A DNA stretch of 64,000 nucleotides from Chlorokybus atmophyticus (taxonomy: Eukaryota; Streptophyta; Chlorokybophyceae; Chlorokybales; Chlorokybaceae), in contig RHPI01002262.1 in NCBI GenBank assembly GCA_009103225.1, forward strand, positions 350,317-414,316, written 5' to 3'. The notes beneath the pieces are model-generated. The model made no database searches, had not been told where the DNA came from, and saw only the letters and a list, made by a program, of their open reading frames with translations. Below, one piece after another: positions 10,376 to 23,093 of this stretch (within the stretch, counting starts at the first letter, position 1; each line of letters begins with the position of its first letter). The translations under genes were made by a program, and so were the position numbers.

Positions 10376-13342
10376 TTATTCAGTTGAAGAGGCAGGAGCA
10401 GCGGGAGGAGCAGCGGGAGCTCTTGACGGACCCGATGCAGCCGTGCCACCGCTGGGCAACACCTCCTGCACAGTACCCAACAGAAGATAAATCAACACAC
10501 GAATTCTTGTATAATGTACATGTCACTAGTTCAGATGCAACAGTGCCAGACAGCGTGCACGTACCACGTCAACGGCAGGGAAGGTCGGAGGCTTGTACGG
10601 TGTCGGCACAAATGTCGCACCTGCAAGAGCGAGAGAGAGACACATCCCAAATTCAGTCGCAGATAAACACAGACACATCACAGTCAACCCGACACAACTT
10701 CTCGCCACACTTACCACTTGCTCCCGCCGCCGCCCTCTGCCTGTTCCTGCGCCTTCTGCAGCACAAGCACAGCAGCAGTAGTAGCAACAGCGCTCCCACC
10801 ACGGCGCCGATGACGATGCCGGCAATGGCGCCGCCAGAGAGGCCGCCGCCGTTCCCGTTGTTGCTGGGACTGGGAGCTGTGTGTGGGTATGCGTGAGTGA
10901 CATGTTGGGTGAAGGAGATGTGTGTGTGGGAAGGTGAGAGAGGTTGTTGTGGTAACATACCTGGGGCGGGGCTTTCGATCACACTACCGGATTGGGAGAT
11001 GGTGCTTACACCGAGCCCTGGAGAGAAGAGGTGCGTGAGTTTGAGTGTGTCACTGTGCGTGTTGAGACACACACCATCAACTGGCATGTGGGTATGTTGT
11101 TTCTGTACAATAACGCACCTTCGCTGTTGAGAATGCTGATAAATGCACTGTCCGCCGCTCCATTGGGGTCTCCAATGCTATCCAGTCTCGCCGCCACTTC
11201 ATTAGAGTAGTCGCTAAAGGTGGCTACGCCGAAGGTGATGTCCACGCACTCAGGATCCCCCGCCTTCTCCACGTAGTCCTGGACGGTGATATTGGCAGGC
11301 TCGACGGCGTAGTCACCAGCGAGGTTGATGAATGTGGCCACGCCGTCGATGAATTGGCTCTGCTTCGTCGAGTTGAAGGGGATTAGAGAACCAACAGGGC
11401 CGCAGATGGTGTATATGGCTTGAAGGTCCTCAACAGAAGCTGCATACCACACACACAAACATCAGCACATGTATCTCCTCAACAAACAAGTTGCCCACAT
11501 GTTTACAACTTACGTGGTGTCTGTGTTGCTTCAGAGACGAGTTGGATGGAAGTCACATTGAGACCGTTGTTGGCGAGGTAGATTGGAAAATCGCTGTTGG
11601 CGCCTGCGAGCGCATTGATCTCTTGCTCCAGCAGTGTGGCGTTGGCGAAGGTGCCGTTCACGGTAAAGAACAGGTTCACGAAGTCGAGCGTGCGGTTGGC
11701 AACCTCCGTGTAGTTGTTGATGGTGATGTCATCCACACTGACACAACATACCAACATATCAGCAACACATACAGATATCCAACACAACAAAAACCACACA
11801 CCAACATGCTCAATCACTCACCCAACAAGCAGCGCGTCCGCGACAGAGTTGATAAAGTCCTCCTGGCGTGTTGCGTTGAACGGGATGAGTGTCCCGCTCG
11901 GGCCGATGAGAAGGAACCCCGCCGTCACAGATACGAAGTCCTGGTTGGGGGCGGGGGCGGGAGCGGTGTTGTTTGGGGCGGGAAGGCAGCGGGAACGGTC
12001 GAGGTTGAAAGGCTCGTAGTCACAGACTGTGAGAAGAAAACAAAGCGACAGTCAGACATGATGCACCATGTACAACAACACAAGGATACATCTTATGCAA
12101 TTCAGGACATTTCAACATACGCATTGCGACCGACACAACTTATATACACTCGTAAACATACATACCGTAGTAAGGGCAGAACGGTTGTGCGGTGATGTTG
12201 ATCGGTGCAGGTGCCGGCGCTTGCATCAACTTCCTTCCACCAACCCGTGTGGCCACATTGGTATCGCTGTCCACCAGTCTACACAACCTGCACCCGTTGT
12301 GCTCCGTGCACGTCGCCTTGCTCTCGGCGTCGTAGCAGAAGAAGTCAAAGTACTGGTAGGTCACACCCAGGTTGACATTGGGTGAGGCGGTGCGGAGGCA
12401 GAGGGCAATGGCGCCAACGGGGATAGAGGATGGTGTTGGGGCAGGTGCGGGGGCATGAGTAGGGGAGAGGGAAGGAGGGGAGAATGTGGAGGGACTGGGG
12501 GCGCCGGGAGCGAGGATGGGACCGTTGGGGACCTGGAAGGGGAAAGGACCAAGACCGTAGTAATCACGACCTGAAGTGTGAGAAAGGTGTGAGAAGGTTG
12601 GATTGCCACCAACATGCACACGTCAGGTAAGCCAACACGTATGTGCTCTGACACGTATGCAGATAAGCACCGATACAGATGCACACACGCACACATGTAC
12701 AGACACAGATACCACATGTGCACGCGCATACACACGCACTGGATGATGTGAAGTGCAACAACCAAATATCCCACTCACCGTTTCTGTCCAGGCACGCATC
12801 CGCTGTGTAGTACGAGCTGCAGACGCACCCGGGGCATATCGGCAGATCCACACTCGCCAATGCATAGGGACTCTTGCAGCTCCTGCACCCTTTGGTGTCG
12901 ACGCACTTGGTGGTCCCGACGGTGTTGTTGCACAGGGGGGTGAAGTACTGGTAGCCGATGCCGTCCTGGTTGTTGACTTGGGCTGAGGCGAAGCACTCGG
13001 CGTTGATGGAGCAGTCCTGCTGCTGGGGGGCGGGAGGGATGGAAGGGGAGGGAGGGGTGCGGGGAGGGGGAGGGAGCTTCTGACCCTGAACGAGAGGGAG
13101 AGTTTGTAGTTGAGTACAAACACAACAACAGCAAGAAAACATGCACAATCTCACGTTTTTTTCTTGAAAACACAAGCCACACACGCTACCAAGTGCAAGC
13201 ACACACTGTTGTGTAATACACAAGCACACTTACGCAGACATGCTTGCACACCTCCAACTCTACCTAACAACTCTACTCTCACTCTCTCACACACTCTCCC
13301 ACACACACACTCTCCCACGCACTCTCTCTCTCTCTCTCTCTG

Positions 13343-13379
<37 letters not shown>

Positions 13380-13826
13380 CACACTCTTCCCTACCTGGCA
13401 TCCGTACGCATCCGGGAACTCCTGGCACACGCACAGCGGGCATATGGGGTAGTCTTCGTTCGTATCCGCCGCGTACTGCGTCTTGCACCGTCTGCATCCG
13501 CTCCCCGGATCGAGGCAGAATGCCGTGCCCGCGTTCACGAGGGTGCAGAGCTGGTCGTAGAACAGGAAACCGATGCCCGTCACGGGGTTGGCGGGTTGGG
13601 AGGTACGGGTGAGGTTGAAACACTTGGAGTGGATGAGGCAAGCGCCGGGGGAGCCAACGGGCTGCAGGAGATACGTGACTGTTAGTAGTATTGAATACAA
13701 GCGGTGGATAAAGACACGTGCGGTTTGAGAGATGATACTTGCCTGAGCAGAGGAGGAGGAGGTGGAGGAGAAGAGGATGAGCAGTGCCACTGCAGTTGAC
13801 GCTGCAGCGAGGCGAGAGCTCGCCAT
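10376..13826 (-). CDS. Cys-rich single-pass membrane protein, unrecognised family (11 exons)
   Basis: I do not recognise this family. Exons are 13826-13743, 13661-13395, 13085-12779, 12570-12166, 12026-11822, 11737-11514, 11439-11119, 11017-10961, 10876-10715, 10620-10565 and 10465-10376. Phases close to 725 residues ending in TAA. Intron 1 is GC-AG (AG|GCAAGT); the others are GT-AG. Residues 1-28 are a signal peptide ending SSSSAQ. Three Cys modules follow (about 29-117, 118-220 and 260-355), each with a G(I/V)xxxYF-like core and the pattern C, C, GCRxC, then a P-x-C-P cluster; Pro/Ala linkers separate them. Two tandem domains of about 100 residues (about 385-610) share GxLIPFN(A/S)T and many Asn-X-Ser/Thr sites. 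A Pro/Ser/Gly stalk leads to a membrane segment at about 640-663, a CLCCRRRR stop-transfer and a short Pro/Ala-rich tail. This suggests a type I surface or cell-wall-linked receptor or adhesin of the algal extracellular matrix, which is inference. Confidence 0.88.
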
Positions 13827-15693
13827 GGTGAGGAGAGCAGAGAGGTGTGCGCCTCCTTGCTTCAACTCTGCAGCCAGGAAAAAAGGGAAGATCGGCGATG
13901 AGCAAGCCGTCGAGCAACATGTGCCCTTGCAATTGTGCAAGGTGCATGTAATGCAGGACAGCGGCTGCATGCATGCACACACATCTCACTGCACTCACCG
14001 GCAGAGGAGCGAAGATCAAAGCGAAGGGGAAGACTGATCTCGTCTGAGACAGCTGGCGAGCAGAGAGCTAGCAGCAGTAATCAGCTATGCCGCCACCGCT
14101 ACCAGCAACACTGCCGCCGCCTGCCCCTCAGAGACACACTCTACAGCACACAATGCACAATGATGTGCTCTGCAGACTACCAGAGCGCTTTTATATCCTG
14201 GCGTGTTACTCGGGTAACGCACTCTGCGCCGTCGATATCCGCGCAAGACACCACGGTTACGCAGCGGAGCTCAACGGCTAGCGCATCTATGGCTGAGTAT
14301 GAAAGTGGGCGCGTTACGATGAGGCTTTCCGACCGTTTGGAGCTTCAGCCGCGATATAACTGCCGAGTCGAGGCGTAACCGCGGCCTGAAAGGGACGGGC
14401 CAGCTGATTGTCACGCGTCATGTCGTGCCGTTGGCAGGTTTAGGCCTACCAATGATGGGTCATCACGCGTCACTTGGGTAAGTCAAGTTGGGTGATCCAA
14501 GTGACAGCCAATGATCTCATATTCCATACTGTCACACTGATGAATGCAAAGGATCACAAGGTAGTGCTAATGTAACTAAACTGATAAATTAGACGGAATT
14601 GTGTTATGTGCAACATTGTAAGACTCAGATTGTAATGATACATACTTTTGACATAAATGCTCGTGGCATAAATACTCGTGAAATCTGTAGTAGCATAGCT
14701 TCAACAGCATGAAGGATGTTGTCATTGATTGTTACTATTAACTACATAGTTGACATATAATGCTTGTGGAAAAAAAGGATGGCCACAAATGAAACTATTA
14801 CCACACCTTTATAAGTGTGCACAACATACAACCAACAACCAAGTAATTTGTTGTGTATGTGCATTAATTATCAGTTTAAACCCCATGGGCATGCAGACTA
14901 TAAACACGTGCAAGACTGTAACAATCAGTGTGTATCCAAACAACATGACACTTGATAGCATTAAACAAAACATGCATTTTTTAAGATTTCACCAATGTGT
15001 GTACCGCCGCGCTAGCCTTTAGGCCCTGCTTGGCTACATGCAAATTGCGGATGGAGGCTTCGCAGATGTATGCAAACGTTGCGCATTGTGTGCTTTGTAC
15101 GACGTAAACCCTGTGCATGCAGTGCGCAGAACATGAACTTGCACAACTTCGTGCATCGCATAACATACATATAAAGCAGCACACATAGAGGCTAACACAA
15201 CGAGGTTTTATGCAACATCAATTGCAGCACTCATACACTCGTTGTCAAGGACATTTTCGACAAAAGTGTGGGCCAGCTCATGTGCTTGTCTGCTTGTCTG
15301 CACTTATACAAACAATGCGAGACGGAAACATCCGTAAACTCGTATGCAACTTACATCATGCAAGCCTCAGGTCATGAGGTGCATGACACAACATGTCATG
15401 AGCAGATCTTACGCGCAGCCGCAGACATTAATAATGTTGCACAGTCAGTTGCATTGCTGGACACCACTACACATTTTACTGCCAAGTGCAACTTGGGTGC
15501 AGTGCTAAGCAGTGGACTGCCATATGCAACAAACTATTCAAGTACGCTAATACAAGGCATGTGGTCAAAGATCCCATATCACGAAGTATATGGCACACAT
15601 TCCCCTGGCACTGGGAACCTGCATTACGAACTTGGAGCTGATGGAGATTGCTAATTACACAACTACAAATGACTCCTACTCTCACTCGTACCC
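13827..15693. other. Intergenic, no gene seen
   Basis: The part next to 13826 should contain the membrane-protein promoter and 5' UTR. The rest, about 14.3-15.65 kb, is AT-richer and carries stops in all frames. I find no exon, RNA gene or recognised repeat here. Confidence 0.5.
15655..15659 (-). terminator. TGTAA polyadenylation signal of the YLMG gene (candidate)
   Basis: The minus strand reads TGTAA about 35 bases past the YLMG stop codon. TGTAA is the usual polyadenylation signal in chlorophyte green algae. The placement fits, but a five-base motif also occurs by chance. Confidence 0.4.
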
Positions 15694-17134
15694 TCATTCG
15701 CTCTTCTGGCCAAACCTGGACTGGATTGCCTTTGCAATGCTCGTGCGTGCGGTGAAGTGCCTACGAGCAAATGATGGTGACACAGCAACATCGGACTTGA
15801 CTTGGCTGCTGGCGGCATCCTCGGATGGCATCTCAGCAGGCAAGGCAGCTGCTGCATTGGTGAACACGTTCAACACAAAGAATGCCGCAATAGGGGACAG
15901 ATCCAGGTTGCCGAGGGGAGGGACGATGCCCCGGAACAGGCGCAGGTAAGGGTCGCACAGCGTGCTGTTTGGGTGTAAGAAAGCACTTGATCAACAAGAC
16001 CGCAACAGAAAAGACATAGCAAGCTTTGTGACCGGTGCTCAAGCTCACACAACTCACCTCAACGGGCTGACAATGAACTCTGGAGGGTTGGGGAACCATG
16101 TGAGGATGAGGCGTGCAACCAGTAGTGACGAGTAGATGTTGAGGAAGTTCAGCGTTCCACTGCAACACGACATCTATCAGTCACAGGCAACCTTGGCCAA
16201 AAGAAAAACACAAAAGTTTAACATGCAGTTGAACGGGACACAATTTGCAATGCAACTGTGTTGTCAGTTGAGGATACAATGCATGTGCCCTGCGCAAGGC
16301 ATGAGAGAGCTCACAGCACTGCTGCACCTTGCAACAACAGCGGTTGCAATGTTGTCTGGTCCGCCAGGGATGATTGCCGCGAAGGGAGCCAGTTGCAACG
16401 GAGAAGCGCCGGCAGCAGAGCGCACAATGCCGAAGCGGGCGCTTGCGCTTCCGTCCAGCCCGGCGACAACGGTAGGTGGCGATGGATGCAGCAGACCTGC
16501 CCTGCTTGCGGCAGATGTGATCGCACGCAAAGCGGAGTGCTGGACTTCTTGCACCTTACTGCGCAGTGCTTGCACCTACAAACATGGCCCAGCGACACCA
16601 TAAACACTCTAGGTGGGAACCTAACCGTAACGCCAATAACGCCAATGAGGCCAATGCAGCCGATGACAAAATGTGACGCTTCTTGGTGACAACTGCAACC
16701 CTGAAAGACTAAAACTGCGTGTGGACGTGCAATGTCAGTTGTATGCTAAGCTTTCAGACCTAACATACTGACACTGTGCGTTCTGCTTCAAGCAGCTTAG
16801 TTTTGTCTTCAACCGTCTCACGGGCATGCACAAAACAAAGACACACCCGCTGGGTGAGAGCATGCCACGAGCCAAGCTGTGGTGATGAGCAATGGCATGC
16901 AGATCACCGCAATGCATCGAGCATGAAGCACAGGCTTGAATTACATATACGCACGAGTGCGGCATGGTGTTCGGTGAAGCTGCGGCGGACCGCAGGAGCG
17001 CTCCTGGTCTCCGGCACGAGCGTGGGCAGCAGCAGGGGCCCCTGGGAGGCGACCGACGGCAAGAACGACACCACCCCAAGCGGCATGACGGCTGCTGCCG
17101 CTAGCGCCACGTGGCATGACCGCCGGTGATCCAT
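15694..17134 (-). CDS. YLMG: YGGT/YLMG-family plastid membrane protein (4 exons)
   Basis: YLMG proteins are small plastid membrane proteins linked in plants and algae to nucleoid distribution and thylakoid biogenesis, related to bacterial YggT. Exons are 17134-16955, 16575-16328, 16159-16058 and 15964-15694, all GT-AG, with phases closing to 266 residues. The YGGT core runs from about 144 to 217 and contains FLNIYSSLLVARLILTWFPN, STLCDPYLRLFRG, and PPLGNLDLSPI followed by a second hydrophobic segment. Residues 1-140 are Ala/Ser/Arg-rich with few acids, as expected for a chloroplast transit peptide plus spacer. The tail after LPAEMP is hydrophilic and poorly conserved. The ATG at 17134 is followed by the only open stretch that splices in phase. 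A CCG-repeat tract lies just upstream. Confidence 0.93.
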
Positions 17135-17995
17135 GGCGCCCTCCTCCGCCGCCGCCGCCGCCGCCCTCTTCCTCTCAACCAACGAGTGCCACGTGGACTG
17201 CCTGACGTTGTGAGCCAGTAGGGTTTCGCAAGAGGGGATCAAGTCGATTCCAGCATGCAGGTGCGCTGTTGCAGACTGCAAGGTGCAGGAGCCTGCAAGC
17301 CTTGACATAGAGAAATCAGAGGATGCCAAATTGGCAGTCATCAATTCTTCCTTGCTCTATGTGCAGTCTATCATACTTTGTCTATGTGTCTTACCGCGCA
17401 TGCATCCGATGCAAGTTTCAAGGACTCTAACTCATAAACTATCGTCATAAACTGTTGTACGATTGATAATGTATGGACATGTAAAGCAGTGCTCGGTTGC
17501 ATTAGCTAGTTAACATACAACAAAGCTTTGGGTGGTTAGCCTTACATTGGTTACGGAGCCTGGTTCGTGTGCATATGCATAGCATAGTTTTGCTACTGCA
17601 CAGATTGTAGCTAGTGAACGTGCTAACGCGGTGTTGTGTTGCTGCACCCACTTGTTGGTCTTGTCACATTGGCAGTGCTTCGTGCTGTGCGTCACACTTC
17701 TATGGTGCAGCGGAATCGACGGTTACTGTCCCTGGCTACTGTACGCGCTGAAATGGAAGCTATGCAAGCTTATTAAGCGGAGGAGGAGCTTGCCACATTG
17801 GCAACCACTACGTCAACTTGCAGCCACGTCTGGAATGTTGTTCCAACTCTGCTAATCGCAAACACAAGGACATTGGCAAGCAGTTGCGTGGCTGGCTATT
17901 CAACAGCAAGCCTGCTCCTTGTATGAGCGGTATGTTGCCCGCCAACGAAGTAGGTGCAATGACTCGGTTGTCATCATATATATACCAGCACCGGG
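17135..17995. other. Intergenic, 5' flank of YLMG
   Basis: This contains a (CCG)n run at about 17149-17166, directly upstream of the YLMG ATG, then AT-richer sequence without a supported gene. The boundary with the decayed retroelement to the right is not sharp. Confidence 0.45.
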
Positions 17996-18002
17996 GAGGA
18001 TG

Positions 18003-19345
18003 CTCAGCATCCTCCCCCGTGGCGATTAACAGTAACTAAGACTGTCTCCATACCTGAGACCTGATCGTTGCTCTCCGCAAGCCTCCCAACAATGGCATTA
18101 TTGGGGTTCTGCTCCCTTTTTGAGGGTACACACTTGCAAACATCCCGCATGCCTGCGTCATCTGCCAACAACAGTGGCGAGCGGCTCAGAGGATCTGCCA
18201 TGTTCACTCTTCCAGGCATGTACACCAAAGTGATGTTAAAGCGAGATAGAAACTTTGCCCACCTAGCCTATTTTCATGACAAAGTTGGTTGGGTCTGGAA
18301 AAAAGTGAAGGGGTTGTGGTCGGTTATCACCGTGAAGCCGCATTCCACCCCCTTCGAGTCGCATCGCCACTCCGTGAGCGCATGCACCACTCCCAAGAGC
18401 TCTTGCTATGTGGTATTATAATTCTTCTCTGGTTAAGAACATTTTTTGCTCAGACATGCAAGAGGGTGACCAGTCTGCAACAACACTGCTCCAGTGCCAG
18501 TTACCGATGCATTACTCACAACTTCACAAGGCTGGTTAAAGTCAGGCAACCTTAACACAGGCGCTTGCATAAAAGTCTTTTGTACTGACACAAAGGTTAC
18601 TTGTTGCCTTTATGTCCATGCCCACTTAATCATGTCCTTGGTCATATCAGTAAGAGAGGCTTCTCCACCAAAGTACCCCAGTATAAATTTGCGAAAGTAA
18701 TTGCACAGCCTAAGGAGCGAACGTAAGTCATGACATTCACAGGCACATGTCAGTCTTGACTGCACATATATACCTTTCTGAGATCAACACCAATGCCATC
18801 CTTGCTGATTACTAGACTCAGGAGTGCCAACTCATACCTCCCAAACTCACATTTCTTCATAATATCGTGGAACTTGTGCTGTCGCAGTGTTTGCAACACC
18901 TCGCGCACATGCGTTACATGCAACGCCTCGTCCTTTCTGAATACAAAGATGTCATCCAAGTACACAAGCACTGACTTACTAATCAGCTTCGAGAACACCT
19001 GGTTCATCTTTGCTTGAGAGGTGGCTGGTGCATTTGTTAACCCAAACAGTAACACTTTGTATTGAGTGGCCAACAGGTGTTGTAACCGCTCTTTAGCACA
19101 TCCTCCGATGTTGTCCAAATCTGATGGTAACCCGACACAAGATACAAGAAGCACAGTTGCACCTTTCAATTGATCTAATACATCATCTATCCTCGGCAAT
19201 GGGTACCTGTTTTTGATGGTAAGCTTGTTCAATGCTCGATAGTCCACACACATGCGGAGCTTGCCATGATTCTTTGGTACAAAAAACAAGGGTGCATCAA
19301 AGGAAGAGCTACTCTCTTGAATCAACCCCTTTGTGAGCACTGCTT
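18003..19345 (-). pseudogene. Decayed Ty3/gypsy RT-RNase H fragment
   Basis: On the minus strand, 19340-18750 encodes gypsy reverse transcriptase, with LRMCVDYRALNKLTIKNRYP, LFGLTNAPATSQ and YLDDIFVF. Leftward, across several stops and frameshifts, RNase H pieces follow: VITDHNPF, then a linker reading MPGRVNMADPLSRS. No integrase, gag or LTR was found next to it. It is not obviously the same family as the DNMT-bearing gypsy at 21-47 kb. Confidence 0.85.
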
Positions 19346-20600
19346 GGTTTGTCCTTCCATGTCCGCATGCACGGCGCGATTGTCAAGTCACGTGCATGGG
19401 CCACCACTGCCAATGTTCAAGGTGGACCACTGCTAGTGCGTCGGAAAATAAACCTTACTTGAAGCAGGCTACACCTACAATTATCAGCCATTTGGTACAT
19501 GCCGATTAGCACCCACCACAAAGTCATTCGTGTCATGACTTAGTCATTGAGTGTCATGACTTGATGATGGGAGCTACCATTGGCTGATAGCATATGTCTG
19601 AAAGATCATGTATTCATTGTGGTGTTGAACTGTCCTTGCGCAAAGGCTGAGTGTTAAATGTAGCCATCTTCTCTTCTTATTATTGATTTAAGCCCATCGC
19701 AGGGTGGGCAGTGACTACATTCGAAAATCGCACCGTGTATGGTGCGACTATCAACTCACGTGCATGGGCTCCGAATACCATGGTCTGTGCAATAGAGTTT
19801 TAGCGCTCATGAGTTGGCGGCGGCGGTGTCCTTGGTGGCACACTACTGATGCGATATCAATGGCCAGCAAGAAAGCTGTTAAGTTTGACACGGACATTAG
19901 TCCTAAGCTAAACCTCAACTTGCAACCAGCTAATAAGAGGAACACTGCGCAGAACCAACACCGTCGCAGCCAACAAAATTCCCTACCCTTTTTGGAGCAG
20001 GCGGCAGATGTCCAGCACGATGTTGTTAACCCAAAGCCTGTCTATGAAGTTGAGTCCATGTACGACCAGCTTAATGGCGAGATCAGCCAGCAGCACGAGC
20101 TATAAGTTCACTTGCATGCTTACCTTACTTGCTTCTCTGCGTTGGTCACGTGGCCTGATGTGCATGCCATCTACGATGCTTGCTGTGAGAGCCTTTGCCA
20201 TGTTAGTACATTGTTGAAGAACGGTGCACTAGTTGCCTTGCTGTGTATTGCTGTCATTTGAGTTCCCGATGCATGTGGCTTAATGGTAAGAATTTTGTAG
20301 GCCTCACGTAGATCGACATCCATCTGTCCATATGGCCGGCACCACCACCATGGAGTGGCAGCCACACCTCACCCATAGCAACAGTCAGGACAGCCGACTA
20401 ATGATGTTGCCAACATCAAGAGTGCCGCAATAGCTCCACTGCATATCAATGGACAACCGATTGTCTACATGGCCAGCACCAGCACCGCCGCAACAGCTCT
20501 AGTTCAACAGCAGTCTGATCCACAGCCTGCTGTTAACATGGCCGGCAGCAGTGCTTCCCCCTCTTAACCAATATGGCAACAATTACACCTGGAAGGCATG
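19346..20600. other. Unassigned sequence between retroelement fragments
   Basis: No gene is supported here. A plus-strand open stretch at 19862-20105 (SMASKKAVKFDTDIS...) has no recognisable domain and may belong to an unrecognised element. A diverged short repeat containing CACGTGCATGGGC occurs near 19385 and 19755. Confidence 0.4.
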
Positions 20601-20867
20601 CCAACTGTTGGCTTGCATGCGCTGAATAGTGATGATGAGGCTGTTGTGCCTGCCATGGTTGAGGGTCATGCCGTCTCGGGCACACTGCAGACGAGCGCCC
20701 ATGTCGTGGGCATGCTAGTGCTACGCGCAGCATTAGAGCAACACAAACAAAGAGGGATGAACCTATGTCAGGATCAGGGATGAACCTATGTGAGGATTTG
20801 ATTAGTATTCGAGCTAGTGACGCTCTCTTCCTTACTGTACCCACCGTGCAGTAGTACACACAACAAG
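20601..20867 (-). repeat. Extra partial LTR copy of the DNMT-gypsy family
   Basis: This piece matches the right-hand part of the shared LTR at 47121-48566, both before and after the MITE insertion there. It carries the GCTAGTGC target-like site uninterrupted. It directly abuts the full-length LTR copy at 20868, so the left end of the element has LTR sequence in tandem. Confidence 0.6.
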
Positions 20868-21729
20868 TCAACAAGCCACTACAAACAGGTAGCGCTGTAT
20901 ACACAGTTCTTTGCATGAGTGGATGATGTGTTACACTGTTAAGTGAGGTGAATGATCAAGCAACTCAAAGTTGCTATGTCCTGACTGATGCACCAAACAC
21001 ACCACCGCCAAGCTCACAGCAATGACAAGCACAGCTCACAAGAGCATACACTGTGTCTCACGCAATACTACTTGGTACGGCAGTCCTTGGCAACTGGGAC
21101 AATGTGCTTTCAGTTTAAGTCGCTTCACAAGCTCTTAAAGTTGGAGTCTCTACTCTTAGTACTCACTCAAATTGTCACCAGCGAGTCTAGTGACATGATA
21201 TCCTATTTATATATGTCAAATCATGACTGTGTAGTGCCATGCGGGCACTAGGCCAAGGGTCACATCGAGGCCGTATGCTATTACGAAAATCCCTTAGGAC
21301 TCAATATAGCATATGAGCTGATAACAGATTCCTAACTAATCAGCTACGCGCGGTTCCTACACAGAGGCCTATAGAGTAGCCCTAGCTACATGCTACATGA
21401 AGTACACAGTAGCTAGCAGTAGGCTGGGGCGCGCGCGGTCTTCATGCTGATAGCCCGGGCTTGGGGCTGGATGTAGGCATGCTCGAGGAGGACTGTGTCG
21501 GGTCGAGGAGAGTCGAGGGTCACACTGTCTCGGGCCGCTGCAGGGAAAGATATGCTTGTTGGCCCTGTCGCTGCAACATGTTATAACATGTAGAAAAAGT
21601 AAAAGATAACCCAGCTCGTATGGCGAGGAGTGCTTGGTGGAGCTGCTCCGCTGTCGCTGTATCACACGGACGTGTGGAGGCGGTGTCCTCCTTAGTGTAC
21701 ATGCTGTGCTGTAGGACACACAGTCAACA
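20868..21729 (-). repeat. 3' LTR of the DNMT-gypsy element
   Basis: This LTR is about 860 bases long. Its minus-strand start (TGTTGACTGTG...) lies next to a polypurine tract reading AGGGGGGGTGGC at about 21730-21743, which follows the PHD-finger stop codon. It resembles 47121-48566, which is longer only because of an inserted MITE. By eye the two are clearly diverged, so the element is old. The exact outer end is not resolved. Confidence 0.65.
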
Positions 21730-21745
21730 AGCCACCCCCCCTGAG
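21729..21745 (-). other. Polypurine tract of the DNMT-gypsy
   Basis: The minus strand reads a G-rich tract (AGGGGGGGTGGC) just before the TGTTGAC start of the 3' LTR. This is the expected place for the plus-strand primer of reverse transcription. A matching tract adjoins the shared LTR in the second family member near 53572-53590. Confidence 0.6.
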
Positions 21746-21778
21746 CTTTGGGGAGGTTCCAGCTCCGGAGCTCAGCTA

Positions 21779-23093
21779 TTAACGCAAGTCAGGAGGACCG
21801 TTGGTGCGGCAATCGTCGCACCAGTACTCCTCCATGGGTATTGCGTCCAATGGGGGCTCCAGACAGTAACAATGCAGGCCCTTGTTGCAGCCATTGCAGA
21901 GCATGATGAGTGCGTCGTCGCCAGCACTGCCGCAGCGTTCACAGCGTGTGCTGCGGGCAGGGCGAGGGTGCTGGATGCGCGAGAAGCCCGCTATGTAAGG
22001 AAGGTGACATGGCGCGCAGTTCACCATGTTATCTTCAACCTCTTGCCGTTCTGACCAAGGTCTAGCACTCCTGTGGGGTACACCTTAAGTACCTTGTAGA
22101 CAGTGCGGCCCATGGAAGTGTCAAGCGAGTCTTTGGTGGCTGCCATGCGGTAGGCAAAGTCCCCTGCTTGAAACCGCCGTTGGCACTCCTTGTGCAAGCC
22201 GCTCCGCACGCGCTCGTAGCGCAGGGTGTCGCGGTGCTGTGCGATGCGCAGGTTGTTGAAGGCCATCGGGACAGTGTGCTTGAACAGTGTGGCGCGTGTG
22301 GTAATGTTGTGGTGCATACAGTCGGGATCGTCGAGGTTCACCACACGGTCTACTTCTTGCTGTGCACGAAAGGGAAGCAATGGCGGACGCCTGAACAACA
22401 TGTAGTATGTGTTGTACTCGCGCAGAGCCGCCTGCTTTAATAATCGATATCAAAGAGCCACTCACAGAAGGTGGTCGTCCCAGGTGTTCTTATCATACTC
22501 CAGCACGTACTTGCGGAGTGCCTTTTTGATGGTCTGTACTGTCCGCTCGGCGAGACTGTCGGCTTGAGGGTGGTCACGCGAAGTGCGGCGATGATCGATG
22601 TAGCATTTGTTCAGCAGGGTGTCGAACTCCCCTCTGAACTCAGTGCCCTGGTCGGTGACGACCTCAGCGCAGCTGCCCAACCGCCTGAGGATATGGGAAA
22701 GGAAGGCTTGAGACACCCCCCTGCTGCTCTTGTCGGGTAGTGGCACCAGCTCCACCCATTTGAGGAAGTGCTTGATGATGACCAGGATGTAACGGTTGCC
22801 ACGTGCCGAGGGTGCCAAGTCTCCTCAGATGTCGAGTCCTCAGCGATAGAAAAGACCGGAGATGGGGAGAGGGTGCAAGGTGGCGTTGCGTGTGTTGAGG
22901 CTGGCGCGTACCATGTCACACTGTTGGCAGCAACTGACGAACCCCTGCACATGTTTGGACAGCCCATACCACCAATATGCGCCCTTACCAGGCTGACGGT
23001 ACGCTTGACACCGAAGTGTCCAAGCTTAGTGTGGAGGGCAGCGATCATGCCCTCGCGTGTGGCTGATGTAAGCACCTCCTTGTCCTCGTTATG
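21779..23093 (-). pseudogene. Gypsy integrase with C-terminal PHD finger
   Basis: On the minus strand the H2C2 region (HTKLGHFGVKRT...) is followed by the integrase core, with ARGNRYILVIIKHF, VVTDQGTEF and HPQADSLAERTVQ; the last two hold the second Asp and the Glu of the DDE triad. The integrase C-domain ends near 22027. After a small frame change the protein ends in a PHD finger at about 21940-21790: CERC, MLCNGC, LHCYC, WCDDC, which is the full C4HC3 set. PHD fingers read histone H3 tails, so a role in choosing chromatin for integration is plausible but inferred. Several frameshifts break the ORF. The right end is cut by the LTR insertion at 23094 with TSD TTATG. Confidence 0.85.

Noticed and set aside
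19704-20105. Possible plus-strand gene of about 133 codons
   Set aside because: No recognisable motif, no conserved partner, and it lies between retroelement debris.
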